The notes: generated from the letters alone by a model not told the origin. Numbered from the stretch's first letter, positions 23,038 to 31,007 are shown. The stretch: 64,000 nt of DNA from Georgenia_B sunbinii (GCF_036421855.1 NZ_JAZGOK010000001.1); one strand, 5' to 3'. Made by a program: numbers and translations.

Positions 23038-23336
23038 GACCACCCGAAGGAGCCACCATGACCACCGAAACTCTCCGCCGCGAGGACTACGAGCAGAACC
23101 TCGAGGCCGCCGGCTGGATTCGCCGCCACGGCTTCGAGCGCGTCAAGGACGGCGCGTCGCTCATCGTCACCGACGACGGCCCGGCGTTCGCCCTCACCGT
23201 CACCACCGCCGCCGGCGACTTGACCCACCTGGAGTTCCCCGGCACGACCAGCGCCAGGCGCATCGTCCGGACCGCGCTCGCCGTCGTCGCCGCCGCCTGA
23301 CCCCCGACCACCCGAAGGAGCCACCATGACCACCGA
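23038..23336 (+). repeat. 31-bp direct repeat of a translation-initiation region
   Basis: Two identical 31-bp copies, at 23038-23068 and 23306-23336, each contain CGAAGGAGCCACCATG and the first codons of a gene. A degenerate third version precedes the internal ATG at 24346. This suggests copying of a ribosome-binding cassette in front of successive genes. Confidence 0.9.
23058..23300 (+). CDS. Small protein of the att-proximal module, gene 1
   Basis: 80 residues: MTTETLRREDYEQNLEAAGW, then beta strands (GASLIVTDDGPAFALTVTT, LTHLEFPGTT) and a final helix. A compact alpha-beta protein of unknown function. First gene after the module promoter, with a strong AAGGAG site. Confidence 0.65.
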   Translation: MTTETLRREDYEQNLEAAGWIRRHGFERVKDGASLIVTDDGPAFALTVTTAAGDLTHLEFPGTTSARRIVRTALAVVAAA

Positions 23337-23691
23337 CCAGCGGTTCACCATCACCGACAACCTCAGCCTCCCCGTCGCGATCATCGAGGGCCGCGCCTAT
23401 GACCGCAACCTCCTCGACCACATGGCCCGCTTCCCAGTCAAGAGCCCCGGCGAGCGCGACGCGACCATCGCCGCCGCACTCGCCGCGCTCGACCAGCGCC
23501 ACGCCGAGCGCGAGATGGAGGACGCCGTGGCGAACCTCTACCACGCGCTCGAGCAGGCCACCCGAGCTATCGGCAAGGTCAACGATGCGGTGCACGACGG
23601 CGCGCACCCGGGCCGACTGAGCGCCGAGCAGATCAAGGCGAGCCGCGACGAGCTCAACGAGCTCCTGGCCAATCTTGGGGACGACGCGTGA
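23326..23691 (+). CDS. Small protein of the att-proximal module, gene 2
   Basis: 121 residues. A beta N-terminus (FTITDNLSLPVAIIEGRAYD) is followed by a long charged helical region (ALAALDQRHAEREMEDAVANLYHALEQATRAIGKV) that may form a coiled coil. The first 10 nt of coding sequence lie in the duplicated 31-bp repeat. It is coupled to gene 3 by a GTGA overlap. Function unknown. Confidence 0.63.
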   Translation: MTTDQRFTITDNLSLPVAIIEGRAYDRNLLDHMARFPVKSPGERDATIAAALAALDQRHAEREMEDAVANLYHALEQATRAIGKVNDAVHDGAHPGRLSAEQIKASRDELNELLANLGDDA

Positions 23692-23888
23692 CCGTCGTCG
23701 ACACCCTCGCGCTCCCCTCGCTGGAGCCGCTCGTTGGCCGCCGGGCCGTCGTCACGACGCCCGGCGGCCAGCGGGTCGCCGGCACGCTCGAGCGCCACCC
23801 CTACGCCGGCGCGTACCTCATCGTCCGCGCCGACGACGGCCGATGGGCCCGCACCGACCGCACCGTCACCCTCGCGGAGCCGGCATGA
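23688..23888 (+). CDS. Small protein of the att-proximal module, gene 3
   Basis: 66 residues from a GTG start overlapping the gene 2 stop. GRRAVVTTPGGQRVAGTLERHPYAGAYLIVRADDGRW reads as a small beta barrel of Lsm/SH3-like type. Function unknown. Confidence 0.6.
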   Translation: MTVVDTLALPSLEPLVGRRAVVTTPGGQRVAGTLERHPYAGAYLIVRADDGRWARTDRTVTLAEPA

Positions 23889-24142
23889 TCGACCTGTACC
23901 CGATGCACTACCACGGCCGCGGCCGCGACCTGCACGCCTGTCACGAGCGCGTCGCCGGCGTCCTCGGGGCCCCGACGCTCGACCTCGCGCAGCCGGCGCG
24001 CCTCTCTGACGTCGTCGTCGCCCTCACCGGCGACACCGTCACCGTCACCGGCACCGCGCCGAACGGACAGCCCGCCACCACTACCCTCGACAGCACCGCC
24101 CACGTCCAGTGGCACACCCACCCGAACGGAGGCCGGCTATGA
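23885..24142 (+). CDS. Small protein of the att-proximal module, gene 4
   Basis: 85 residues, coupled to gene 3 (ATGA). The His-rich start (MIDLYPMHYHGRGRDLHACHERVAGVLG) is followed by beta strands (DTVTVTGTAPNGQPATTTLD) and a His-x-His near the end (VQWHTHPNGG). The His/Cys pattern could bind a metal. Unknown function. Confidence 0.58.
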   Translation: MIDLYPMHYHGRGRDLHACHERVAGVLGAPTLDLAQPARLSDVVVALTGDTVTVTGTAPNGQPATTTLDSTAHVQWHTHPNGGRL

Positions 24143-24690
24143 GCCGCGACCAGCGCACCCCGGACGACTACGCCGCCGCCCTACTGCACCCCGACCCGGA
24201 CGTTGCCGCCGAGGCATGGCGGCACGTGCTCGACAACCTCGACTTCTCGACGCTCCACGCCGAGACGATCACCGCGGACAACTTCCACGCCAACCGGTAC
24301 GTCCTCACCCAATGGCCCCTGGCCAACAACCCGAAGGAGAACACCATGCCCACCGAGTACGAATCGATCCACGCCCGCGGCTACATGGTCGAGGCCACCC
24401 TCACCCCCACCGAGCTCCGCGTCCGCGGCACCAACAAGGCCAGCCAGCTAGCACTGCACGGCCCCGACGCCGTCAGCCACGACGGCGAGCGCAACCACTT
24501 CACCCCGCCCGACGTGCTCGTCATCCCGCGCGACCAGATCGCCCGCGTCGAGCACACCGCCCCGAAGGCACTCGGGCTCGTCAACGGCCACCTCGTCGTG
24601 CACACCACCGCCGGCAAGAAGTACGAGATCCACTACCGGAAGAAGACCGCCGACCAGTTCGCGCCCCTCGTCGCCGCGCTCAGCGCGTAG
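24139..24690 (+). CDS. Two-part protein with C-terminal DUF4429/PH-like domain (gene 5)
   Basis: 183 residues from the ATG at 24139 (overlapping gene 4). Residues 1-65 are helical (DDYAAALLHPDPDVAAEAWRHVLDNL). From an internal in-frame ATG at 24346, preceded by AAGGAGAACACC, begins a beta-rich 114-residue unit (VEATLTPTELRVRGTNKASQL, VLVIPRDQIARVEH, GHLVVHTTAGKKYEIHYRKK) that resembles bacterial PH-like DUF4429 domains. Full-length and short products may both be made from one frame. The role is unknown. Confidence 0.6.
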   Translation: MSRDQRTPDDYAAALLHPDPDVAAEAWRHVLDNLDFSTLHAETITADNFHANRYVLTQWPLANNPKENTMPTEYESIHARGYMVEATLTPTELRVRGTNKASQLALHGPDAVSHDGERNHFTPPDVLVIPRDQIARVEHTAPKALGLVNGHLVVHTTAGKKYEIHYRKKTADQFAPLVAALSA

Positions 24691-24739
24691 CCGACACCCC
24701 GCCTCTCAGCATTTCCGCCGGGAGGCGCACGCCCCGACC

Positions 24740-24756
24740 GTCTCGCCAACCTAGAC
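24740..24756. promoter_or_regulatory. Dispersed operator, copy 9
   Basis: GTCTCGCCAACCTAGAC in the 86-bp gap before the gene at 24777. The right half CTAGAC is intact. Confidence 0.6.
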
Positions 24757-24776
24757 GACCAGCCAGAGGAGACACA

Positions 24777-25154
24777 GTGCCCACCACCGCCCCGCCCCGC
24801 CCGTACACCCCCGGCCACGTCGCCGGCCTCACCCTGTACGCCGAGGGCCCCGTCGAGCACGTCGACGCCGACACGGTGACGATCGCCGGCCACCGGCTAC
24901 CCCTGCGCCTCGGGGGCCCGATCCGGCACCTGTCAACGCAACCCCCGCCGAGCCCGGACGACACCCACGACTGCACCGAATGGTGCACTCGCGAGCACGT
25001 GACCGACGACCGCGACAGCTCCGACGAGCTGGACGCGCTCGACGAGCTCGAGGTCGCCACCCGCCGCCGGCACGATGACGAGCACCCCGACCCGTTGCGA
25101 TTCTGCCCCGACCCGGTGTGCCGAGCCCTTGACGAGCTCGAGGACGCCCGGTGA
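24777..25154 (+). CDS. Small protein of the att-proximal module, gene 6
   Basis: 125 residues from a GTG with an AGAGGAGACACA ribosome site. A beta N-terminus (GLTLYAEGPVEHVDADTVTIAGHRLPLRL) is followed by CTEWCTREH, an acidic stretch (SSDELDALDELE) and CPDPVC. The two Cys pairs suggest a zinc site. Unknown function. Confidence 0.6.
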   Translation: MPTTAPPRPYTPGHVAGLTLYAEGPVEHVDADTVTIAGHRLPLRLGGPIRHLSTQPPPSPDDTHDCTEWCTREHVTDDRDSSDELDALDELEVATRRRHDDEHPDPLRFCPDPVCRALDELEDAR

Positions 25155-25591
25155 GCGCCCAGCATGAGCAGCTCGACCTACTCGCCGACCTCGAGCAGGA
25201 GCAGGCCGACACCGCCGAGCACGCCCGCCTCCGGGCCGGCGACTTCACCTGGGCCCGGCGCGTCCTGACCACCGGCAAGGGCGGCCGGGCGTCCTGCATA
25301 TTCTGTCGCAACTCCGGCCGCATGGACCACGTCGCCAACGGCTGCGGCGGCACGTGGCAGCCTCGCCCCGCCGGGCCGTGCATGAATCAGTTCTTCGCCG
25401 GCAACCACGTCCGCTACTACGCCCGCGGGCTGCGCGACCGCGACCCGGTCGTCACCGATCCCAGCGCAACCGGCAAGCGGCCCTTCGATGAGGCCAAGTG
25501 CCGGGCCATGCTCGCCGCCGCCATTGACCGCGCCCGCGACCGGCAGGTCGACGTCGACGCGATCCTCGCCGAGCTCGAGGCCGAGCGATGA
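25151..25591 (+). CDS. Small zinc-binding protein of the att-proximal module, gene 7
   Basis: 146 residues from a GTG overlapping gene 6 (GTGA). After an acidic helix (LDLLADLEQEQADTAEHARL) come CIFCRNSG, CGGTW and CMNQFF, a likely zinc knuckle with HVANGCG. The C-terminus is helical. Such proteins are seen near phage ends but have no assigned role. Confidence 0.6.
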   Translation: MSAQHEQLDLLADLEQEQADTAEHARLRAGDFTWARRVLTTGKGGRASCIFCRNSGRMDHVANGCGGTWQPRPAGPCMNQFFAGNHVRYYARGLRDRDPVVTDPSATGKRPFDEAKCRAMLAAAIDRARDRQVDVDAILAELEAER

Positions 25592-25686
25592 GCCCGCGCA
25601 CCGCTGTTTCGTTTCCGGTGAGTAAGCGTGGGGCCGAGCCTCAGAAGCCGGAAACGACGAAGGCCGGTACCTCGACCTTTCGGTGA
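25588..25686 (+). CDS. Possible 32-residue ORF at the prophage end
   Basis: The ATG overlaps the gene 7 stop (ATGA) and the frame runs 32 codons to a TGA inside the loop of the terminal hairpin. It has no motif and may be a remnant or a reading through the terminator. Confidence 0.3.
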   Translation: MSPRTAVSFPVSKRGAEPQKPETTKAGTSTFR

Positions 25687-25698
25687 GATACCGGCCTT
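25660..25698. terminator. Bidirectional terminator between prophage module and tRNA-Met
   Basis: Arms AAGGCCGGTA (25660-25669) and TACCGGCCTT (25689-25698) around a 19-nt loop, followed on the plus strand by CTCTTGT. It can end the rightward small-gene operon, and in the other direction the tRNA transcript. Confidence 0.7.
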
Positions 25699-25704
25699 CT
25701 CTTG

Positions 25705-25745
25705 TAGCGGGGGGAGGATTTGAACCTCCGACCTCCGGGTTATGA
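25705..25745. other. Presumed attachment site (right att) in the tRNA 3' half
   Basis: The prophage boundary falls at the 3' end of the tRNA. Tyrosine integrases of this class recombine within the anticodon loop to 3' end and rebuild the gene with phage-borne sequence. The matching core at the left end is outside the window, so the exact limits are not known. Confidence 0.55.
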
Positions 25746-25778
25746 GCCCGGCGAGCTACCGAACTGCTCCACCCCGCG
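25705..25778 (-). tRNA. tRNA-Met(CAT), initiator type
   Basis: 74 nt that fold as a cloverleaf, with anticodon CAT at 25744-25742. Three consecutive G-C pairs in the anticodon stem (GGG...CCC flanking the loop) and a 5' C facing U at 1-72 instead of a pair are initiator features. The 3' CCA is not encoded. Its 3' half faces the prophage, consistent with use as the bacterial attachment site. Confidence 0.93.
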
Positions 25779-25855
25779 TCGGTAAGTACAGCCTACGTCG
25801 CCGGCCCACCGGGAAGCAATCCGAGGGGCTGTGACCCCCCTCACCGCAGCCGGCG

Positions 25856-25895
25856 CCGGTGGTGAGCAGCGCGCCACGGCCCTGCTCACCACCGG
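25856..25895 (-). terminator. Terminator after the UPF0182 gene
   Basis: Arms CCGGTGGTGAGCAG and CTGCTCACCACCGG, a 14-bp perfect stem with a 12-nt loop, 8 bp past the stop codon of the UPF0182 gene. Confidence 0.7.
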
Positions 25896-25902
25896 CAGCG
25901 GA

Positions 25903-28900
25903 CTACCCGTCGGTGCCCGTGGTGGCGTCGTCGGTGGCCGCGTCGTCCGCGGCGCCGTCCTCGGTGACCGGGGCCGGCACCTCCTCGGCAGCGATCTCCG
26001 CCTCGGCCGCGATGGCCTCGGCCAGGGCCGCGTCGAGCTGCTCCTGGGCCGTGCCGTAGGCCGCCCAGTCACCGGCGGCCATCGCTTCCTGGCCGGCCTG
26101 CAGCGCCGCGCTGGCGTCGGCCAGCGCGTCGGTCAGCCGCTGCTGGGCAGCGGCGTCGACCTCAGTGGTGCCCTCGGGCGCGTCCGGGTCGGCGCCGTCG
26201 GGAGTCTCGTCCACGACGTCGGCGTCCCCGCCCTCGGCACCGGAGTCGCCACCGAACACCTGGTCGAGCGCCTCGGTGAGCGTCGGCGCGAAGCCGATCT
26301 CGTCCCCGAAGGCCACGAGCACGTACTGCAGCAGCGGGTACTGCGTCCCGGAGGACGCCTGGACGTACACCGGCTGCACGTAGAGCAGGCCACCGCCGAC
26401 CGGCAGCGTGAGCAGGTTGCCTCGCAGCACCTGCGACCCGCTGCCCTCGAGCAGGTTGAGCTCGGTGGAGATGGTCGGGTTGGAGTTGAAGGTGTTCTGC
26501 ACCTGGCCGGGGCCGGGCACCGTGACGTCGGAGGGCAGCTCGAGCAGCCGGAGCTGACCGTAGTCCTCCCGCACCTCCCCGGGAGTGTCCCCGGTCTCTG
26601 AGTCGACGGCGAGGAACCCGGTGAGGATGTTTCGCTCCGTCTGGCCACCGGGGATGAAGCTTGTCGTCAGCGAGAACTCCGCGGACTCCTGGCCGGGCAT
26701 CTGCATCGTCAGGTAGTACGGCGGCTGCGGCACGTTCGCCGAGCCGGCGGTCGGCTCGTTCGGGATGTTCCAGAAGTTACCGCCGGAGTAGAACGAGGCC
26801 GCGTCGGTGACGTGGTAGCTGCTCAGCAGCTGACGCTGGACCTTGAACAGGTCCTCGGGGTAGCGCAGGTGGCTCATGAGGTCCCCGCTGATCTCGCTCT
26901 TGGGCGTCAGGTGGTCGGGGAAGACGTTCTTCCAGGTCTGGAGGATCGGGTCCTCCTCGTCCCACTCGAAGAGCGTGACCTCGCCGTCGTAGGCGTTGAC
27001 CACGGCCTTGACCGAGTTGCGGATGTAGTTGACCTCCGCCGGGGCGGCACCGACGGCGACGCCGCCGAGCTCGTCGGTCAGTGCGTCGGTCGTCGCCTCC
27101 TCCAGCGACTCACGGGCCGAGTACGGGTACTCGTTGGTCGTCGTGTAGCCGTCGACGATCCACACCAGGTCCTTCGGTGTGGACTCGTCGCCGTCCATGT
27201 CGACGATCGCCGGGTAGGCGCGGGCGTCGAGCGTGAGGTACGGGGCGACCTTGCCGACCCGCACGTGCGGGTCGCGGTCGTAGAGGATCTGGGACTCGGC
27301 GTTGACGCGGTCGGAGAACAGGATCTGCTCCGAGCCCATCCGGATCGCGTAGAGGACCTGGTGCCACAGGTTGCCCAGGCTGGGTCCGCCGTCGCCGGCG
27401 TAGGTGGTGTTGACCTGGCCCTGCTCGGCGGAGTCGTCCGGATAGTCCAGCTCCCAGTCCGGGCCGTCTTCGGGAGACCCGACGATCGAGTAGCTGGGGC
27501 TGTCCTGACCGAAGTAGACCCGCTCCTCGTACTCGCCGATCTCGCCGACGCTGGGGATGCCGTACTCGAAGAACGCGGGCTGTCCGTCGCCGGAGACGGT
27601 GTTGCCGTAGGCGGCCACCGCGCCGAACCCGTGGGTGTAGACGGTGTGGTCGTTGATCCAGGTGCGCTGGTCGGGCCCGAGGCCGTCCTGGTTGAGCTCG
27701 CGCACCGCGATGACGGTGTCGCGCATCTCGCCGTCGATCTCGTAACGGTCCACCGACAGCGTGGAGTTGAAGTCGTAGTACTGCCGGTTCTGCTGCAGCT
27801 GGCGGAACGTCGGGCTGACGATGTTCGGGTCGAGCAGCCGGATGCTCGCGGTCGACTCGGTGTCGTCGCGCAGCTGACCAGGCTCGGTCTCGGTGGTGGC
27901 CGCGTAGGTCTGGGTCTCGAGGTCCTCCAGGCCGTAGGCCGCCAACGTGGCGTCGATGTTGCGCTGGATGAACGGCGACTCTGCCTCGATGGCGTTGGGC
28001 GCCACCTGGAACCGCTGCACGATCGCCGGGTAGATGCCGCCGATGACGACGCCGGAGATCACCATGACGCCGACGCCGGCCGCGGGCAGCAGCCAGTTGC
28101 CGCGGAACGCCGCGACGATGAACAGCACCGCGATGATGACGGCGATGATCGCCAGGATGGTGCGCGCGGGCAGGTTGGCGTTGACGTCGGCGAAGGATGC
28201 CCCGGCGAACCGCTCGTTCTCCCCGACCATCAGCGAGTACCGGTCGAGCCAGTAGTTGCCGGCGATGAGCAGGACGAAGATCGCCGCGACGATGGACAGC
28301 TGGACGCGCGCCGCCCGGGTGAGCTTCTGCGTCCGCCCGCTGAGCTGGATGCCGCCGTAAAGGTAGTGGGTGACGACCATCGCGATGGCGCTGATGAACA
28401 CCACCGTCATGAGGAACGACACCGCGGTGCGCAGGATCGGCAGGGTGAACACGAAGAACCCGATGTCCAGCTGGAACTCCGGGTCGACGGCGCCGAAGGG
28501 CTCGCGGTTGACCCACATGAGGACCTGGGTCCACGAGCCGCTGAGCGAGGCACCGGCGAACAGCGCGAGCACGATCGGCGCGCCGATCATCACCAGCCGG
28601 CGCAGCGGCTCGACGCTCTCGCGGTACCGGTCGAGGTTCTGCTGCTCGGGGGTCACCGGTGCGTAGACCGGCCGCGACCGGTAGGCCATCCGCAGCGCGA
28701 AGAACACCGCCAGCCCCATGACGAGGCCACCGACGGCGAACAGCGCCGCGCGGGTGCCCCACTCGATCCACAGCACCCGCTCGAACTCCAGGTGCGAGAA
28801 CCACAGCACCTCGGTCCACAGCTGGGCCATGATCATCAGGGCCACGCCGAGCACCGCGAGCACGACGATCGTTGGTATCAGCGCCCCACGACGGCGGCGC

Positions 28901-28941
28901 CCTGCTGGTCGGGGCGGTCTCGGCACGGAAGCGGTCGTCAC
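25903..28941 (-). CDS. UPF0182 family membrane protein
   Basis: 1012 residues, the normal length of this actinobacterial family. About seven hydrophobic segments lie in the first 330 residues (e.g. ALIPTIVVLAVLGVALMIM, VQLSIVAAIFVLLIAGNYWL). A large extracytoplasmic domain follows (YDFNSTLSVDRYEIDGEMR, WINDHTVYTHGFG, VRVGKVAPYLTLDARAYPAIVD). The last 90 residues are an acidic, Ala-rich tail. The molecular function is not established. In mycobacteria the same gene lies next to the PDZ protease gene, as here. Start is a GTG. Confidence 0.93.
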   Translation of the reverse strand: MTTASVPRPPRPAGRRRRGALIPTIVVLAVLGVALMIMAQLWTEVLWFSHLEFERVLWIEWGTRAALFAVGGLVMGLAVFFALRMAYRSRPVYAPVTPEQQNLDRYRESVEPLRRLVMIGAPIVLALFAGASLSGSWTQVLMWVNREPFGAVDPEFQLDIGFFVFTLPILRTAVSFLMTVVFISAIAMVVTHYLYGGIQLSGRTQKLTRAARVQLSIVAAIFVLLIAGNYWLDRYSLMVGENERFAGASFADVNANLPARTILAIIAVIIAVLFIVAAFRGNWLLPAAGVGVMVISGVVIGGIYPAIVQRFQVAPNAIEAESPFIQRNIDATLAAYGLEDLETQTYAATTETEPGQLRDDTESTASIRLLDPNIVSPTFRQLQQNRQYYDFNSTLSVDRYEIDGEMRDTVIAVRELNQDGLGPDQRTWINDHTVYTHGFGAVAAYGNTVSGDGQPAFFEYGIPSVGEIGEYEERVYFGQDSPSYSIVGSPEDGPDWELDYPDDSAEQGQVNTTYAGDGGPSLGNLWHQVLYAIRMGSEQILFSDRVNAESQILYDRDPHVRVGKVAPYLTLDARAYPAIVDMDGDESTPKDLVWIVDGYTTTNEYPYSARESLEEATTDALTDELGGVAVGAAPAEVNYIRNSVKAVVNAYDGEVTLFEWDEEDPILQTWKNVFPDHLTPKSEISGDLMSHLRYPEDLFKVQRQLLSSYHVTDAASFYSGGNFWNIPNEPTAGSANVPQPPYYLTMQMPGQESAEFSLTTSFIPGGQTERNILTGFLAVDSETGDTPGEVREDYGQLRLLELPSDVTVPGPGQVQNTFNSNPTISTELNLLEGSGSQVLRGNLLTLPVGGGLLYVQPVYVQASSGTQYPLLQYVLVAFGDEIGFAPTLTEALDQVFGGDSGAEGGDADVVDETPDGADPDAPEGTTEVDAAAQQRLTDALADASAALQAGQEAMAAGDWAAYGTAQEQLDAALAEAIAAEAEIAAEEVPAPVTEDGAADDAATDDATTGTDG

Positions 28942-29109
28942 GGGATGGCACCTCTAGGTTGTGGGCTGAACACGTACTCGGCCGGCGGGCGCCGCCCTAC
29001 TGTTCGGGTAACGACGCGGCCCTCCCCTAGGTTCCCACATGACGCAACCGTGACGGGAACGTGATCTCCGGTTGTCACCGGGGGGCGACGGTGATGGATC
29101 ATTGCCGCC

Positions 29110-29667
29110 ATGAGTACTTTCGCCGAGACCTTCGAACCCCGCACCGTCGCCCTCACGACAGCGGTGCGCGACATCGAGCGGCACGTCAACGAGCTCGGCT
29201 GGGACCGGCCGGTGACGGTGTTCGCGCTCGTCAACACCGCCGCCGCCCTCGCGGTGAACCCGTCGCTGAGCACCGAGCTGCCCGACGGCGCCGCAGAGGC
29301 CGCCGAGGACGACCCCGAGCACCTGCTGTCGGTCGAGCAGGACGGCCTGCCCGACGCCGACAGCCTCGAGGACCTCCTCGCGCAGCTCGCCTGGCCGGCC
29401 GAGGTCGACGGCGCGGCGATCGTCGTCGAGCGCGTCGTCGTGCCGCCGGAGGCCGAGATCGACCTGCCGGACGGCGCCGACGAGGCGCTGGCCTACCTCG
29501 AGGCCCACCCCGACCGGCAGGACGTCCGCCTCGCCGTGGGCGTCCTTCGCACCGGGGAGTCCTGGTGCACGCTGCGCACCCGGGCGAACGACGCGGACGA
29601 CGCCGTCGCCGGCTCCCCCGACGCCGTGCCCGGGCTGGTGGCCGCGCTGCGCGCGACCTTCTCCTAG
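29110..29667 (+). CDS. PPA1309-like family protein
   Basis: 185 residues. RTVALTTAVRDIERHVNELGWDRPVTVFALVNTAAAL, LLSVEQDGLPDADSLEDLLAQLAWPAEVDGAAIVVER and RLAVGVLRTGESWCTLRTR are hallmarks of the PPA1309 family found only in Actinobacteria. Function unknown. It is convergent with the PDZ protease gene and their stop codons overlap by 4 bp within a shared CTAG. Confidence 0.88.
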   Translation: MSTFAETFEPRTVALTTAVRDIERHVNELGWDRPVTVFALVNTAAALAVNPSLSTELPDGAAEAAEDDPEHLLSVEQDGLPDADSLEDLLAQLAWPAEVDGAAIVVERVVVPPEAEIDLPDGADEALAYLEAHPDRQDVRLAVGVLRTGESWCTLRTRANDADDAVAGSPDAVPGLVAALRATFS

Positions 29668-30863
29668 GAGGCGGCGCAGCTCGCCAGCCCGGCGGTGTCA
29701 CCGGCGGCGATCGCCTCGAGCGCGGTGACCGCGTCGTCCAGCGTGTCGACCGCGACGACGCCGAGTCCGTCGGGCACCCGGCCGACCACCTCGGCGCAGT
29801 TCTCCACCGGTGCCAGGAACCACGTCGCGCCGGCGTCCCGGGCCCCGACGAGCTTCTGCGCGATGCCACCGATCGGCCCGACGTCGCCGTCGATGGTGAT
29901 CGTCCCGGTCCCCGCGACGACCTCACCGCCGGTGATCGCCCCCGGCGTGAGGACGTCGACGATGCCGAGGGCGAGCATGAGACCGCCGCTGGGCCCACCG
30001 ATGTTCTCGATGGCGAACTCGACGTCCACCGGAAGCTGCGCCTCCGGCTGGAGGTAGACGCCAAGGACGCTGCCGCCGGCGCCGTCGTCGCCCGTGCTGA
30101 CCGGCACCGGCTCCTGCTGCCCGTCGCGCCGCACCCCGACGGTGACGGTGCTCCCCGGCGGCGTCCGTGCCAGCACGCCGGTGAGGACCTCGAACGTGGT
30201 GATCTCGGTACGGCCGGCGCCGTCCGTCTCGATCCATTCGAGACGGTCCTCGGGCTCGAGCAGGCCGACGGCGGGACCGTCATCGACCGTACCGATGACC
30301 GACAGCTCGGTCGGCACGTCGAACCCGGCCTCGACGAGCGCCGCGACGCTCGCGTTCGTCTGCGAGGACGCCATCTGCATGCTCGACTCCTCGCTGATCT
30401 CGTCGGAGGTGCGTCCGGGGTCGTAGGCGACCTCCCGCGGCACCACGGTGACGTCGGAGGACAGCCAGCCGGTGATGACCTGGCCGGTGGTCACCGGGTA
30501 GCCCGGGCCGCCACGGGTGGAGACGGTGGTGAGGAGCAGCTGGCCGTCGGTCGGGTAGGTCGGTGCGCCGTCGACGGTGATGAGCGGCTCGTCGTCGCTG
30601 TCGCCGATGGTCTCGATGTTGCCGATGGTGTCGACGGTCGGCCCCGGGCTGTGGACGGCGTAGGGCGGGCTGATGAGCAACATCGTCAGCGCGAGCACGA
30701 AGGCCACCGCTCCGGCGACCACCCCGGTGACGGTCCGTGCGGTGAGCAGCGGTGGCACGTCGTCGGCGGCCGGGCCGAGCTCCTGCGCGGCGGACCAGGT
30801 GGGACGGTCGTCGTCGGAGAGCCCGGAGCTGGGTCCGGAGGACCGGAGGTTCGGCGTGCGCAC
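29664..30863 (-). CDS. PDZ domain / Lon-like serine protease (YlbL type)
   Basis: 399 residues from a GTG at 30863; a TTG at 30899 and another GTG at 30878 are alternatives. One membrane helix near the N-terminus (TGVVAGAVAFVLALTMLLI) is followed by an extracytoplasmic region with a PDZ domain (LARTPPGSTVTVGVRRDG) and a C-terminal S16 domain. The catalytic Ser lies in IGGPSGGLMLALG, and the Lys in GIAQKLVGARDAGA. It is predicted to be a membrane-anchored Ser-Lys protease of unknown substrate. The gene order with UPF0182 and the DUF2342 protein is conserved in actinobacteria. Confidence 0.9.
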   Translation of the reverse strand: MRTPNLRSSGPSSGLSDDDRPTWSAAQELGPAADDVPPLLTARTVTGVVAGAVAFVLALTMLLISPPYAVHSPGPTVDTIGNIETIGDSDDEPLITVDGAPTYPTDGQLLLTTVSTRGGPGYPVTTGQVITGWLSSDVTVVPREVAYDPGRTSDEISEESSMQMASSQTNASVAALVEAGFDVPTELSVIGTVDDGPAVGLLEPEDRLEWIETDGAGRTEITTFEVLTGVLARTPPGSTVTVGVRRDGQQEPVPVSTGDDGAGGSVLGVYLQPEAQLPVDVEFAIENIGGPSGGLMLALGIVDVLTPGAITGGEVVAGTGTITIDGDVGPIGGIAQKLVGARDAGATWFLAPVENCAEVVGRVPDGLGVVAVDTLDDAVTALEAIAAGDTAGLASCAAS

Positions 30864-31007
30864 CGGCCCATCATCCACCGGCCGCCGCCGAGCACCCAAC
30901 CGCGGCCGCCGTCACGCCGTGGGCGAAACCCTTCCGTGGCCGGGTGACCCGTGGCCCGGGCGGGGTTACCGTGGTTTCCTTCCCGTCGACCCATCTGGAG
31001 CGCAGAC

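Larger units (their letters stand above)
1..25778. mobile_element. Prophage (right-hand portion), integrated at tRNA-Met
   Basis: About 25.7 kb of an integrated double-stranded DNA phage. From right to left it holds integrase, repressor, cro-like gene, recombination, replication and nuclease genes, then terminase, portal, protease, HK97 capsid and head-tail joining genes. Nearly all lytic genes lie on the minus strand; only the repressor, the integrase and the att-proximal small genes are on the plus strand. The right boundary is placed in the tRNA-Met gene because the last phage gene ends at 25686, the tRNA 3' end follows, and ordinary host genes begin beyond it. The left end (tail, lysis, second att) is outside the window. 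No essential head gene looks broken, so the element may be inducible; that is inference. Confidence 0.93.

Noticed and set aside
25588..25698. Terminal hairpin as the att core
   Set aside because: It is a simple inverted repeat with terminator shape. The tRNA 3' half is the more likely recombination core.
26812..29064. 750-codon plus-strand open frame
   Set aside because: Antisense to the UPF0182 gene; the composition (Val/Asp/Arg/His repeats) is that of a shadow.
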